NCBI RefSeq assembly: GCF_003201865.1
Contig: NZ_QJJJ01000015.1
Location: 35,215-99,214, forward strand
Source of the DNA: Methylobacterium sp. B4
Lineage (GTDB): Bacteria; Pseudomonadota; Alphaproteobacteria; Rhizobiales; Beijerinckiaceae
DNA: 64,000 bases
Direction: 5' to 3'
Made by a program: the position numbers and the translations under genes. The notes under the pieces were generated by a model that was not told where the DNA came from, made no database searches, and saw only the letters and a program-made list of their open reading frames with translations. Positions 37,726 to 47,025 of the stretch are shown in pieces. Each line of letters opens with the position of its first letter. Positions within the stretch are counted from its first letter, which is position 1.

Positions 37726-38625
37726 TCAACGTGCCACCCGGTCGCGCTCCCGCCCTTTCACGCCCCGGATTGTGGATAGAAGCGCCAGGAAGTTGCCGAT
37801 TTCCCGCCGCCGCTGCCCGGATTCGAGGATGTCGCTGCCGAGACCGAGACGCCAGGCGCGGTGGCGGCGCGTGAGACCCTCGCTCCCGGCCAGTTCGGCG
37901 ATCTCGCCGGCATAGGCCTCGACGGCGGCGCGATCCGGGGCGAGCCCCTCGCTGACGACCTCGTCCGCGCTGAGCCGCAGCATCGCCGCGAGTTCGTCGA
38001 GGTCGGTCTCCGGATGGTACTGCGTGCCCCAGAACAGGCCGCTGCCCCGGCGGATCTCGATGGCCTGCACGTCGAGGACGGCGTTGGCCGCCAGCACGCG
38101 CGCGCCGGGCGGCGCCCCGGTCACGGCGTCGAGATGGATCGCGGGCGCGTCCCAGGCCGAACCGCGGCCGGCGAGCAGGGGATGCGCGCGGCCGTCATCG
38201 ACCGGGGCGATACGCCGGGCGAAGCCGTATTCCGGACCGCGGGGATTGCGGCCGACCTCCCCGCCGGCCACGGCGGCGGCGACCTGCATGCCCCAGCACG
38301 AGCCGAACACGGTGAGACCGGCCTCGAATGCCGCGCGCATCAGCGCGAGTTGACGCTCCACCGCCGGGCCGCCATCGGCGAGCCGCAGGGTCGAGCCGGT
38401 GAGGACGAGGCCGTCGAAGGCGGCAAGGCCGGTGCCGCGGGGCAGGGCGGCCTCAAGGCCGGCATCGGCCGGGTTCACCAGCGTGCAGGCCATCTCCGGC
38501 GCGAGATCCTTCACCACCGAAGCGAAGGCCTGCGAGGTCGTTTGCCCGACGGCCGCCTCCCGCTTGGCGCGGCCGTCGCGGTCGTTGCCGTCGGCGATCA
38601 GCAGGCGCAGCATCGCATGGGTCAT
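37726..38625 (-). CDS. Class I glutamine amidotransferase-like protein
   Basis: A 299-residue protein with a triad-type glutamine amidotransferase domain. The nucleophile elbow is 'VFGSCWGMQVAAAVAG' (Cys near 110) and the histidine/glutamate pair is in 'GTQYHPETDL'. The last 80 residues form a separate helical region. Such stand-alone proteins may act as gamma-glutamyl hydrolases rather than as synthase partners. It lies between the ABC-2 permease and the CrtN-like gene on the same strand with about 100- and 66-base gaps. No synthase partner is nearby, so the function is unknown. Confidence 0.82.
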   Translation of the reverse strand: MTHAMLRLLIADGNDRDGRAKREAAVGQTTSQAFASVVKDLAPEMACTLVNPADAGLEAALPRGTGLAAFDGLVLTGSTLRLADGGPAVERQLALMRAAFEAGLTVFGSCWGMQVAAAVAGGEVGRNPRGPEYGFARRIAPVDDGRAHPLLAGRGSAWDAPAIHLDAVTGAPPGARVLAANAVLDVQAIEIRRGSGLFWGTQYHPETDLDELAAMLRLSADEVVSEGLAPDRAAVEAYAGEIAELAGSEGLTRRHRAWRLGLGSDILESGQRRREIGNFLALLSTIRGVKGRERDRVAR

Positions 38626-38727
38626 GGGGTATCAGGTCGTTCCGGCAGGGATCGGGTCCGATCGGCCTGCCTGTGCCCGATCCCGCCGCTCCGGTCGCGG
38701 GTGCGGGTCGCCGCGAGGCGATACGCC

Positions 38728-39921
38728 TCAGACGCGCCTGCGCCCGGCCACCCCGACCGCCACCGCCAATCCCGCGGCGGCCAGCCCCGCCAGCACGCCC
38801 CAGGCGGGCAGCGCGGCGGCGGCGCCCTCGCCGAGCGCAGTCTGGTAGGCCTCGATCGCCCAGGCGTTCGGGGTGAGCCAGCCGGCCTGCTGCAGCCACG
38901 GCGGCATGAGGAAGCGGGGCACCATGCTGCCGCCGACCGCCGAGAGCAGCAGCACGCCGAAGGTCGCGGCCAGATGCGCCTGTTGGCGCGTCGCCGAGAG
39001 GGCGCAGGCGGCGAGCGCGAGGCCCGCAGCCATGGCCGAGACGAGCGCCGAGGTAACGAGCCAGCCGATCCAGTGCGCGCGGATGTCGACGCCGTGCAGG
39101 AGCGCGGCCGCCGAGAAGATCAGCCCGGCCTGCACCACGCCCTGCCCGAGCAGGAACAGGAATTTGCCCATCACGATGACCGGCAGGCCGCCGGGGCCGG
39201 CGGCGAGGCGGTCGGCCAAGCCGCCCTCGCGCTCGTCCACCAGGGAGAGCGCCCCCTGCATGGCGGCAAACAGCAGGAACACGGCGGTGATGGCGCCCGC
39301 GTAGTAGCTCACCCGGTCGTTGCCGCCTCCGCGGGCGGTGGTGCGGGTCTCGACGATGCGGGCGAAGGAGAAGGGCTCCTTCTTGGCGCGCTGCTCGGCG
39401 AACGCCTCGTCGAGGAAGGCGCGCTCGTCGGCGCCGATCTTGCCGGAGCGCTCCACGTCCGCGACGATGCGCGAGAGCACCACGTCGGGCAGGGCCTCGT
39501 TGAGGACGCGCTGGAGCTGACCGAGCGCGATCGGCGTGGCGAGCGCCCGGGAGGGGTTCTCGATCAGCAGAACCGGCTGCCCGGCAGCATTCGCCTGCGC
39601 CGACAGGTCGCCCCGCAGCACCAGCGCCACATCGACCTCGCCGCGCCGGACGGCGGCGATGGCCGCCTCTTCCCCCGTTCCCGGAAGGCGCTCGATGCGC
39701 AGGCTCGGGTCGGCTTCGAGCGCGCTCACGAGGCGCTGCGTGGTGGCGGTCCGTGCAAGGTCCGCCAGCCCGAGATGGATGCGGATGCGGTCGCCGATCG
39801 CGCCGGAGAAGATCGCGGCGAAGATGACGAAGATGACGGTCGGCAGCACGAAGGCCATCACCAGAGCCGCGCGGTCGCGCAGCAGCGAGAGCCACATCAC
39901 CCGGAAGGCCGCCGCGATCAT
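38728..39921 (-). CDS. ABC-2 type transporter permease
   Basis: A 397-residue inner-membrane permease. It has one helix at about residues 20-42, a large extracytoplasmic domain of around 150 residues, and five or six C-terminal helices beginning '[20 protein letters not shown]' and ending near residue 395. This is the YhhJ/DrrB-like ABC-2 layout. '[20 protein letters not shown]' is the typical family C-terminal motif. The start ATG overlaps the stop of the ATPase gene by four bases, so the two form an exporter pair. The context suggests export of a lipid-like product, perhaps a carotenoid glycolipid; this is inference. Confidence 0.88.
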   Translation of the reverse strand: MIAAAFRVMWLSLLRDRAALVMAFVLPTVIFVIFAAIFSGAIGDRIRIHLGLADLARTATTQRLVSALEADPSLRIERLPGTGEEAAIAAVRRGEVDVALVLRGDLSAQANAAGQPVLLIENPSRALATPIALGQLQRVLNEALPDVVLSRIVADVERSGKIGADERAFLDEAFAEQRAKKEPFSFARIVETRTTARGGGNDRVSYYAGAITAVFLLFAAMQGALSLVDEREGGLADRLAAGPGGLPVIVMGKFLFLLGQGVVQAGLIFSAAALLHGVDIRAHWIGWLVTSALVSAMAAGLALAACALSATRQQAHLAATFGVLLLSAVGGSMVPRFLMPPWLQQAGWLTPNAWAIEAYQTALGEGAAAALPAWGVLAGLAAAGLAVAVGVAGRRRV

Positions 39922-40877
39922 GCCGCCGCCCCGCGATCCGGCGCCAGCGCATCCCGGTAGAGCGTTTCGAGGCCGGGGCGGCGCACGCGGATCTCGGTCG
40001 CCGGCACGCCCTCCGCCCGCAGGGCGGCGAGCAGGGCCGCACCGTCGAGCCCGCCCGCGGCGCCGTGGTCGGCCCGCCAGAAGCGCGGATCGGTCCCGTG
40101 CGGCGAGAACCCCGTCCGGCGCAGGGCCGCCCCGGCCGCGGCGTCGGGCGCGCCCTCCAGCACCGCCTCGTGCTCGGGCGGCGCCTCGTTGAGCGGGCGC
40201 ATCAGCTCGGCCAGGGCGCCCTCGCGGCGGATCCGCCCGTCGGCGACGATGGCGACCCGGTCGGCCAGCCGCTCGGCCTCGGAGAAGTCGTGGGTGCTCA
40301 GGACGAGGCCGGCGCCGTCCGCGCGCAGCTTCGCCAGCACCGCGTGGATCGCCGCGCGGGCTTCCAGATCGACGCCTTGCGTCGGCTCGTCGAGCAGGAT
40401 CAGGTCGGGGGCGGCGAGGAGACTCGCTGCGATGTTCACCCGGCGCTGGTAGCCGCCCGAGAGCGTGGCGACCACCTGACGCCGCACGGAGTCGAGAGCG
40501 CAGCGCCCGGTCACCGCCTCGACGGCCCGGCGCCGCTCCCCGCGCGACAAGCCGGCGAGCCGCGCGAAGACGTCGAGGTTCTCGCTCACCGTGAGCCGCG
40601 GATAGAGCGCGATCTCCTGCGGCACGAAGCCGATCCTCTCGCGCACCGCGCGATCGGCATGCGGGTCCCCGCCGAGAACGCGCACGGAGCCGGCATCGGG
40701 CTTGAGCCGCCCGGCGAGCAGGCGGATCAGGCTGGTCTTGCCGGCGCCGTTCGGCCCGAGCAGCGCCAGCGTGGTGCCGCGGGAGAGAACGAGTTCGACG
40801 CCGCGCAGGGCCGGGCGGCCACGATAGGCGAGAGCGGCGCCCTCGACGCGGGCGAGGGGCGGGGCGGCGGGGGCCAT
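39918..40877 (-). CDS. ABC transporter ATP-binding protein (ABC-2 exporter)
   Basis: A 319-residue DrrA/CcmA-like ATPase. Walker A '[18 protein letters not shown]', signature '[19 protein letters not shown]', Walker B '[12 protein letters not shown]' and the switch '[14 protein letters not shown]' are present. A C-terminal 100-residue extension follows the core, common in ABC-2 exporters. A GTG at 40880 could add one residue. It lies ten bases after DUF2141 and overlaps the permease gene, so the three are co-transcribed with the carotenoid genes. It energises the permease. Confidence 0.9.
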   Translation of the reverse strand: MAPAAPPLARVEGAALAYRGRPALRGVELVLSRGTTLALLGPNGAGKTSLIRLLAGRLKPDAGSVRVLGGDPHADRAVRERIGFVPQEIALYPRLTVSENLDVFARLAGLSRGERRRAVEAVTGRCALDSVRRQVVATLSGGYQRRVNIAASLLAAPDLILLDEPTQGVDLEARAAIHAVLAKLRADGAGLVLSTHDFSEAERLADRVAIVADGRIRREGALAELMRPLNEAPPEHEAVLEGAPDAAAGAALRRTGFSPHGTDPRFWRADHGAAGGLDGAALLAALRAEGVPATEIRVRRPGLETLYRDALAPDRGAAA

Positions 40878-40887
40878 CACCGGCCCG

Positions 40888-41313
40888 TCAGCGACGCGGC
40901 AGCGGGCGAGCGAGACGCACCCGGATCGAGGCGCCGGGCTCGCGCAGGGCGAAGCTCGCCTCGACGAAATCCGGTCTGGCCCGACGCCCGACCGCGCCCG
41001 AGAAACCGTAGGGCTCCAGCGGCAGGCCGAGCCCCGTGCGGTCGAGCCGGCCGTTGCCGTCGCTGTCCTGGAAGGCCGCGACCGCCCAAATCCCGGGGGA
41101 TATGCCGGTGAACACGAAGCGCGACTGGGACCCGCGGACGGGGGCGCTTCGGCCGACCGGGCAGGCGGCCTCCGACAAGCCGCCCTGGCAGAGGGTGACG
41201 TAGACTTCGCCCGCGCCCGGCTCGGCCCCTTCGACGACGACCTCCACGCTCGCGGCCCGCGCCGGGCCGGCGAGCACGGCCAGCGCGGCGAGGCTCGTGA
41301 GGGCGCGCCTCAA
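40888..41313 (-). CDS. DUF2141 domain-containing secreted protein
   Basis: A 141-residue periplasmic protein with a signal peptide (residues 1-20, ending ARAAS). The DUF2141 pattern is visible: an early beta strand 'GEVYVTLCQGG', then 'GISPGIWAVAAFQDSDGNGR' with an Asp-rich turn, and 'LPLEPYGFSGAVGRR'. Two cysteines may form a disulfide. It starts four bases inside the 3' end of the CrtN-like gene (ATGA overlap). DUF2141 genes are often near carotenoid genes in other bacteria. The function is unknown; a role in binding or transport of an apolar product is possible. Confidence 0.86.
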   Translation of the reverse strand: MRRALTSLAALAVLAGPARAASVEVVVEGAEPGAGEVYVTLCQGGLSEAACPVGRSAPVRGSQSRFVFTGISPGIWAVAAFQDSDGNGRLDRTGLGLPLEPYGFSGAVGRRARPDFVEASFALREPGASIRVRLARPLPRR

Positions 41314-42902
41314 CTCGGGTCGCCCTGCGTGGCGAGCGGCGAGGTGCCCGGAAGGTCCGCCAGGATCGCGGGGGCCTTCTCCCGGGCGAGATCCTCGATC
41401 AGCAGGCGCGCGGAGATGCGCGCGCCCTCGTAGATCACCGGAAGGCCCGAGCCCGGATGCGTGCCGCCGCCAACGAGGTAGAGGCCCGGCCCGAAGCGGT
41501 TATGGGGGCGGAACCACAGCATCTGGAGCAGGTCGTGGGCGAGGTTGAAGGTCGCGCCCTCGTGCACCGCGAACTCGTCGCGCCAGTCGCGGGGATCGAC
41601 CACGCGCTCGTAGCGGATGCGGCTCTCCAGGTCGGGAATTCCGAGCAGCTTCAGGCGCTCCAGGATCAGCTCGCGGTAGGAGGGACCGACCGCCTCCCAA
41701 TCGATGCCGGATTTCAGGTTCGGCACCGGCACCAGCACGTAGAGCGACGTGTGGCCGGGGGGCGCCATGCCGCCATCGGTGAAGCCTGCGTGCTGCACGT
41801 AGATCGAGGGCTGCATCGGCAGGATGCCGCCGGTGATCTCGGTGATGTTGCGCTCGTACTCCTTGGACAACAGGATCGTGTGATGGCCCAGGCTCTCGGG
41901 CATTTTGCCCTCGATGCCGAGGTAGAGCATGTAGGTCGAGCAGGAGAGGCGGGCCTTGCCGATCTTGGCGTCGCGCCAGCGCGGGCGGCGCTCCTCCGGC
42001 ACGAGATCGCGGATCGCCTTGGCGAAATCGCCGTTCACGACCACCGCGTCGGCCTTCAGCGTCTCCCCGCCGACGACCACGCCGCAAGCGCGCTTGCCCT
42101 CGAACAGCACCCGCTCGACGGTCTGGCCGAGGCGGATGTCGACGCCCATGCGGCGGGCGAGCCCCGCCATCGCCTCCGACACCGCGCCGCAGCCACCGAC
42201 GGGGTGGTAGACCCCGTGCTCGTATTCGAGGAACGAGAGGATCGTGAACAGGCTCGGGCAGCGGAAGGGCGACATCCCGAGGTATTTGGTCTGGAACGAG
42301 AAGGCGAGGCGCACCCGCGGATCGGCGAAGTAGCGCCTGAGATCCCGGTCCACGCTGCGGCCGGGATGGAGATGGGGCAGGGCGGCGAGCATCGCCGGGC
42401 TCGCCATCGACAGGAAATTGTCGAAGGGCTGTTCCAGCACCGGCTTGAAGTAGTTCAGCTTGGTCCGGTTCTCGGCGAAGAACTTTTCCACGTTCTCGGC
42501 GTCCGCCGGGGCCAGGCGGGCGATCTCCTCCTTCAGCCGCGGCACGTCACCGGTCGCGCGGATCTGCCCCGAGACGCCGCCCTCGCCCTCGAAAACGAGA
42601 TTGTATTGCGGGTCGAGCCGCTCCAGGCGGACATGGTCCTCCAGGCGCTCGCCGCAGGATTCGAAGATGTCGGCGAGGATCTGCGGGTAGAGGAAGAAGG
42701 TCGGGCCGATGTCGAAGCGGTAGCCGCCCGGCGCCTCGACGGTCTTGGTGCGCCCGCCGACCGCCGCGTCGCGCTCGATCAGCGTGACGTGCAGGCCGGC
42801 CTTGGCCAGGAGCAGCGCCGTGGCGAGCCCTCCCGGCCCCGCTCCGACGACGATGACGCGACGGCCCGACAGGGTGCGCAAACCTTCACGCGACTTCAAC
42901 AA
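41310..42902 (-). CDS. CrtN/CrtI-family carotenoid desaturase, paralogue 1
   Basis: A 530-residue FAD-dependent desaturase of the phytoene/diapophytoene dehydrogenase family. 'VIVVGAGPGGLATALLLAKA' binds FAD at the N-terminus, 'GGYRFDIGPTFFLYPQ' follows, and 'GPGLYLVGGGTHPGSGLPVI' is the C-terminal signature. The best start is the TTG at 42902, eight to ten residues before the FAD motif with GAGGAG and GGGG upstream. The frame remains open to 43094, but that extension looks non-coding and runs into the preceding gene. It is the first gene of a minus-strand cluster extending to the glycosyltransferase. Confidence 0.86.
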   Translation of the reverse strand: MLKSREGLRTLSGRRVIVVGAGPGGLATALLLAKAGLHVTLIERDAAVGGRTKTVEAPGGYRFDIGPTFFLYPQILADIFESCGERLEDHVRLERLDPQYNLVFEGEGGVSGQIRATGDVPRLKEEIARLAPADAENVEKFFAENRTKLNYFKPVLEQPFDNFLSMASPAMLAALPHLHPGRSVDRDLRRYFADPRVRLAFSFQTKYLGMSPFRCPSLFTILSFLEYEHGVYHPVGGCGAVSEAMAGLARRMGVDIRLGQTVERVLFEGKRACGVVVGGETLKADAVVVNGDFAKAIRDLVPEERRPRWRDAKIGKARLSCSTYMLYLGIEGKMPESLGHHTILLSKEYERNITEITGGILPMQPSIYVQHAGFTDGGMAPPGHTSLYVLVPVPNLKSGIDWEAVGPSYRELILERLKLLGIPDLESRIRYERVVDPRDWRDEFAVHEGATFNLAHDLLQMLWFRPHNRFGPGLYLVGGGTHPGSGLPVIYEGARISARLLIEDLAREKAPAILADLPGTSPLATQGDPS

Positions 42903-43026
42903 CGCCCCAGGGCTCCTCGATCCGCACGAAAACGTGACGGGCAATCTTGGCCGGAAGCGCGCGGCCGGCAAGTCGCGCGGATTGTCGCGCGCGATTTTCT
43001 TGGGCTGCGTCGGGTTCCAGCCCGGA

Positions 43027-44529
43027 TCACGTCCGACCACGCCGCCGAAGCGGCACCACCGCGGCGGCCCCGATCTGCGGCCCGGTCTCGGCATCGAGAT
43101 CGGGCACGGCGATGATCGGCGCGCCGCGCAGATCCCGGCGCATGACGATGGCGCCGCGCTCCTCCAGATAGCCGAGCATGCGCCGGGCGCGACCCGCGGA
43201 GCTCGTGCCGTAGGCTTCCGCCAGGGCAGCGTCGGAGGGGCAGGGCGCGTTCTGAAGCGCGGTGCGGGCGATCAGCAGGAACAGCCCGGCGAGATCCTCC
43301 GGCAGGCCGGCGGCGATCCCCTGCGCCCGCTCCCAGGCCGGCCCCTCGGCCATGGCCTCGTCGACGCCGGCCCGGGCCACGGCGAGCCGCCGCTTGAACT
43401 CGGGCAGGCCCATCGCCTCGCCGCCGATCCGGCGGATGCGGCAACGGACGGTGAAGTCCTGGTAGAGGGTCGCGGGCGTGCAGGCGGCGGCGTCCGAATC
43501 CGCCAGCACCGAGGCCAGCACCTCGGCGATCGCCGCCTCGCGCTCGGCCGGGTCCATCGGCTCCTCCTCCGGCAGATCCTCGCGCACCGGCGGCCGGTAA
43601 TTGGCGAGCTGGACCAGCACGTCGGGCCCGGGGGCGCGCACGGGCTTGGGCCGGGGACCGAGCGGAAGTCGCGCCTCTTCCTCGGGCGAGGCGGTGAGGA
43701 TCAGGGCGCGGGCCTCCTCGCCCATGGTGGGCAGGGGCAGAAGGGCGGGAGCGGCGTTGCGGCTCTCCGTTACGGTCGGACCGATGGCGATGGGCAGCGG
43801 GCGCTTCGAGATCGCGGGCCCGAGGCCCACGAAATGGCCGCGCGCGAGGTCGCGAAAGGTCTCGGCCTGACGCCGATCGAGGCCGAGCAGGTCGGCGGCG
43901 CGCGCCATGTCGATGTCGAGGAAGGTGCGGCCCATCAGGAAGTTCGAGGCTTCCGCCGCGACGTTCTTGGCGAGCTTGGCCAGACGCTGCGTAGCGACGA
44001 TGCCGGCGAGCCCCCGCTTTCGCCCGCGGCACATCAGGTTGGTCATGGCGCCCAGCGAGAGGCGGCGGGCCTCGTCGGAGACCTCGCCCGCGGCGGCGGG
44101 GGCGAAGAGCTGCGCCTCGTCCACCACCACCAGCATCGGGTACCAGAGCGAGCGGTCGGCATCGAACAGGCCGCCGAGGAAGGCGGCGGCCGCGCGCATC
44201 TGGTCCTCGGCGTCGAGCCCTTCGAGCGAGAGCACGACCGAGACCCGGTGCTCGCGCACCCGGGCGGCGATGCGCAGAAGCTCGGCCTCGTTGCCGTCCG
44301 CCTCGACCACGACGTGGCCGTAGCGCTCGGCCAGCGTGACGAAATCGCCCTCCGGGTCGATGATCGCCTGCTGCACGAGGCCCGCGCTCTGCTCCAGCAG
44401 CCGGCGCAACAGGTGCGATTTGCCGGAACCGGAATTGCCCTGGACGAGCAGGCGTGTGGCCAGCAGCTCGGTGAGGTCCATCGTCCCGGGCCTGTCGCCG
44501 GCCCGCCCCAGATCGATCTCGTAGCCCAT
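43027..44529 (-). CDS. HerA-like P-loop ATPase (DUF87 family)
   Basis: A 500-residue ATPase of the HerA/FtsK clade. Walker A 'LVQGNSGSGKSHLLRRLLEQ' lies near residue 30 and 'IIDPEGDFVTLAERYGH' is the DUF87 signature. The Walker B segment 'MLVVVDEAQLF' and the sensor 'GIVATQRLAKLAKNVAAEAS' follow. The C-terminal 200 residues include a possible winged helix (LAEAYGTSSAGRARRMLGYL). Archaeal HerA acts with the NurA nuclease in DNA end resection; no NurA, Sir2 or defence partner is adjacent. It probably acts on DNA as a hexameric pump or helicase. It lies about 125 bases upstream of the CrtN-like gene on the same strand. Confidence 0.85.
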   Translation of the reverse strand: MGYEIDLGRAGDRPGTMDLTELLATRLLVQGNSGSGKSHLLRRLLEQSAGLVQQAIIDPEGDFVTLAERYGHVVVEADGNEAELLRIAARVREHRVSVVLSLEGLDAEDQMRAAAAFLGGLFDADRSLWYPMLVVVDEAQLFAPAAAGEVSDEARRLSLGAMTNLMCRGRKRGLAGIVATQRLAKLAKNVAAEASNFLMGRTFLDIDMARAADLLGLDRRQAETFRDLARGHFVGLGPAISKRPLPIAIGPTVTESRNAAPALLPLPTMGEEARALILTASPEEEARLPLGPRPKPVRAPGPDVLVQLANYRPPVREDLPEEEPMDPAEREAAIAEVLASVLADSDAAACTPATLYQDFTVRCRIRRIGGEAMGLPEFKRRLAVARAGVDEAMAEGPAWERAQGIAAGLPEDLAGLFLLIARTALQNAPCPSDAALAEAYGTSSAGRARRMLGYLEERGAIVMRRDLRGAPIIAVPDLDAETGPQIGAAAVVPLRRRGRT

Positions 44530-44628
44530 CCCGTACCCCGCTGGCGCCCTGGCTGTCTAACATGGGCGGGCGGGGCAGGGTCCGCGGCGGGCCGGGCCGT
44601 CCACAGGCGGGAGGCCGCACCCCGCGCC

Positions 44629-44720
44629 GTCAGCGCGAGGGGAAGCGAAGCGATCCAGGGGCGCCACCTCTCCGGATCGTTCGGAGCGCTGGATGGCTTC
44701 GGCTCCGCCTCGCCATGACG
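44629..44720. repeat. Dispersed intergenic palindromic repeat, copy 3
   Basis: The left arm GTCAGCGCGAGGGGAAGCGA (with AGCGATCCAG following) and the right arm CTGGATGGCTTCGGCTCCGC (then CTCGCCATGACG) are near-perfect inverted copies that can form a long stem. It lies between the HerA-like gene and the RNA methyltransferase gene. Confidence 0.65.
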
Positions 44721-44739
44721 GAGCGGATTGCCCGCCGGC

Positions 44740-45570
44740 TCAGCGGCCTTCGCAGGCGGCCCCGCCTCCGAGCCGCCGCCCTGTCAGATGATGCAGCGCG
44801 ATCGCCCCGGCCGTCGCCACGTTGAGGGAGTCGAAGCCCGGCGCCATGGCGATACGCACCCGGCGGGCCCGGGCCATCAGCGCGTCGGGCAGGCCGGGCC
44901 CCTCGGTGCCGAGGAGTAGCAGCGTGCGCGCCGGCGGCTCCAGCGCGTCCAGCGTCTCGCCGCCGCCGGGAGTGAGCGCCAGCGGCGCGAGGGCGTGGCG
45001 CTCGGCCAGATCCAGCAGCGCCGCCCCGCTCGCCGCGCGGGCGAAGGGCACCGTGAGCGCCGCGCCGGCCGAGACGCGAATCGCCTTGCGGTAGAGCGGG
45101 TCGCAGGTGGCGGCATCGAGCCAGACCGCGTCGGCGCCGAAGGCGGCGGCGTTGCGGAAGAGGCCACCGACATTGTCGTGGTTGGTCAGCCCCACGAGGC
45201 CGACCACGAGGGCCGGGGCAGGGGCGGGCGGGATCAGCGCCCCCGGTGCCGGCTCCTCGCCGCGCAGGCCCACCGCCAGCACGCCGCGATGGATCGGGAA
45301 GCCTGCGACCGCGCTCATCACGTCCCGGCCGGCGAGGTAGACCGGCGGCCCGCTCTCGCGAAACAGGTCCGCGAAGGCCGGCCAGCGCTCGGGCGCCAGC
45401 AGGACCGATTCCGCCGCGAAGCGGGCGCGGGCTGAGAACAGCATCCGCAGGGTCACCTCGCCCTCGACGATGAAGCGGCCCTGGCGCCCCACGAGGTCGC
45501 GCTCGCGCACGGCCCGGTAGGCGGCGAGCCGAGGGTCGTCCGGGTCGTCGATGGCGATCGGTTCGGACAA
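44740..45570 (-). CDS. TrmH/SpoU family RNA methyltransferase
   Basis: A 276-residue SPOUT-class 2'-O-ribose methyltransferase. The N-terminal substrate-binding part has 'GRQGRFIVEGEVTLRMLFSA'. The catalytic domain has motif 1 'GLVGLTNHDNVGGLFRNAAA', motif 2 'LLLLGTEGPGLPDALMARA' and motif 3 'RIAMAPGFDSLNVATAGAIA', which form the deep trefoil knot. The start was set at the TTG at 45570, eight bases after the MaoC stop; an in-frame TTG at 45609 would overlap that gene. It modifies rRNA or tRNA; the exact nucleotide is unknown. Confidence 0.87.
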   Translation of the reverse strand: MSEPIAIDDPDDPRLAAYRAVRERDLVGRQGRFIVEGEVTLRMLFSARARFAAESVLLAPERWPAFADLFRESGPPVYLAGRDVMSAVAGFPIHRGVLAVGLRGEEPAPGALIPPAPAPALVVGLVGLTNHDNVGGLFRNAAAFGADAVWLDAATCDPLYRKAIRVSAGAALTVPFARAASGAALLDLAERHALAPLALTPGGGETLDALEPPARTLLLLGTEGPGLPDALMARARRVRIAMAPGFDSLNVATAGAIALHHLTGRRLGGGAACEGR

Positions 45571-45577
45571 TGGCGGG

Positions 45578-46051
45578 CTACGCCCGGCCGCCGCCCATGC
45601 GCATGGCAAGCGGGTCCGCCTCTTCCTTCTTGGGCACCTTCACCAGGGCCTCGCCGTCGAGCACCACCTCGTCGCCGACGGAGCAGGTGCAGGCGAGGCG
45701 GGCGCGGCGGCGCTCGGGGATCAGTTCGGCCACCTCGACCTTCACCTCGACGATGTCGCCGATGCGCACGGGCGCGCGGAAGTTCAGGGTCTGCGAGATG
45801 TAGACTGCGCCCGGACCCGGCAGGCGGGTGCCGAGCACCGCCGAGATCAGGCCCGCCGTGTAGAGGCCGTGGGCGATGCGGGTGCCGAAGGGCGTGCGCG
45901 CGGCGAAGTGCTCGGAGAGATGGATCGGATTGCGGTCGCCGGTGATCTCGGCGAAGCCCACCACGTCGGAGGAGGAGATCTCCTTCTTGAGGATCTCGGT
46001 CAGCCCGACTTCGAGATCCTCGAAGTACAGCACGCGCAGTTCAGGCAACAT
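45578..46051 (-). CDS. MaoC-like (R)-specific enoyl-CoA hydratase
   Basis: A 157-residue single hot-dog MaoC dehydratase. The hydratase motif 'FAEITGDRNPIHLSEHFAAR' carries the catalytic Asp/His pair near residue 40. The length is that of PhaJ, which makes (R)-3-hydroxyacyl-CoA from enoyl-CoA, a possible link to polyhydroxyalkanoate synthesis. The ATG at 46051 has GGAGG 8-12 bases upstream. It is followed by the RNA methyltransferase gene with an eight-base gap, so both may be one unit, although the functions differ. Confidence 0.9.
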   Translation of the reverse strand: MLPELRVLYFEDLEVGLTEILKKEISSSDVVGFAEITGDRNPIHLSEHFAARTPFGTRIAHGLYTAGLISAVLGTRLPGPGAVYISQTLNFRAPVRIGDIVEVKVEVAELIPERRRARLACTCSVGDEVVLDGEALVKVPKKEEADPLAMRMGGGRA

Positions 46052-46351
46052 CGTCGAGGCCTCCTCGGTCCGGGCCGCTCGATGGAGCGCACGGCAGCCC
46101 TTTGGCAAAGCTTTCGCCTCGCACAGGCGTGCGCGCAAATCCAGCCGGACAATAGGGCCAATGCGGACGCAGCGGCGTGATCCGGTTTCCGGTCGATCCG
46201 ATCGGAGATCGTTCACCCGCGCCCACGCGGCGCCTGAGCGAAGCCCGGAGCCGCGACCCCGAAGGATCGGCCGGATTGCGGACGTGCCCTCGACAGGGCC
46301 GGGTGCCTCGGGCAATCACCGGCCCGCTTCCACCTGCCATGGAACCCGCCG
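46052..46351. other. Divergent intergenic region between the MaoC and CDF genes
   Basis: A 300-base region between two divergent genes. It must carry both promoters, but I could not pick a convincing -35/-10 pair or operator. No tRNA, repeat or small gene was seen. Confidence 0.5.
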
Positions 46352-46984
46352 GTGCCCCACCCGCCGCCCACACCGAGCCTGCGCCCCGTCGTCGCCCGCG
46401 TGGCGGCGCTGAATCTCGGTTACTTCGGCATCGAGATCACGGTGGCCCTGGCCATCGGCTCGGTGGCGCTCATCGCCGACAGCCTCGACTTTCTCGAAGA
46501 CGCCGCGATCAACCTCCTGATCTTCGCCGGGCTTGGCTGGAGCCTGCGCAACCGGGCGCGGCTGGGCACCCTGCTCGCCGCCATCCTGCTGGTGCCGGGC
46601 CTCGCCACGGCCTGGGCCGCCTACGAGAAGTTTTCCGACTTCACCGCGCCGTCCCCCGTGCCGCTGACCCTGACCGGGATCGGGGCGCTTCTCGTCAACC
46701 TCGCCTGCGCGCTGATGCTGGCCCGCCACCGGGACGGCCACGGCAGCCTGACGCGGGCGGCCTACCTCTCCGCCCGCAACGACGTGGCCGCCAACGTGGC
46801 GATCATCGTGGCGGGTCTCGCCACGGCCGTGATCCTCGCGCGCTGGCCCGCCTTCGCTCCCTGGCCGGACCTCGTGGCGGCCCTGGGCATCGCCATCATC
46901 AACGCGGATTCGGCCTTCGACGTGCTCAAAGCCGCCCGGCGCGAGTGGCGGGCCGCGGCCGAGGCCGCCCGCGCAGAGGCCTGA
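46352..46984 (+). CDS. Cation efflux (CDF-like) family transporter
   Basis: A 210-residue membrane protein with about six predicted helices, matching the membrane domain of cation diffusion facilitators. Helix 2 has 'ALIADSLDFLEDAAINLLIF' and helix 5 'YLSARNDVAANVAIIVAGL'; the aspartates in these two helices form the transport metal site in this family. The cytoplasmic C-terminal domain is missing, leaving only about 20 residues (short CDF-like group). The start is a GTG at 46352. It would move a divalent metal such as zinc, manganese or cobalt out of the cytoplasm, but selectivity is not readable. Confidence 0.82.
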   Translation: MPHPPPTPSLRPVVARVAALNLGYFGIEITVALAIGSVALIADSLDFLEDAAINLLIFAGLGWSLRNRARLGTLLAAILLVPGLATAWAAYEKFSDFTAPSPVPLTLTGIGALLVNLACALMLARHRDGHGSLTRAAYLSARNDVAANVAIIVAGLATAVILARWPAFAPWPDLVAALGIAIINADSAFDVLKAARREWRAAAEAARAEA

Positions 46985-47025
46985 CCTCGCCCTCGATCTT
47001 TCCCCAAAACCTGTTCCGGACAAAC

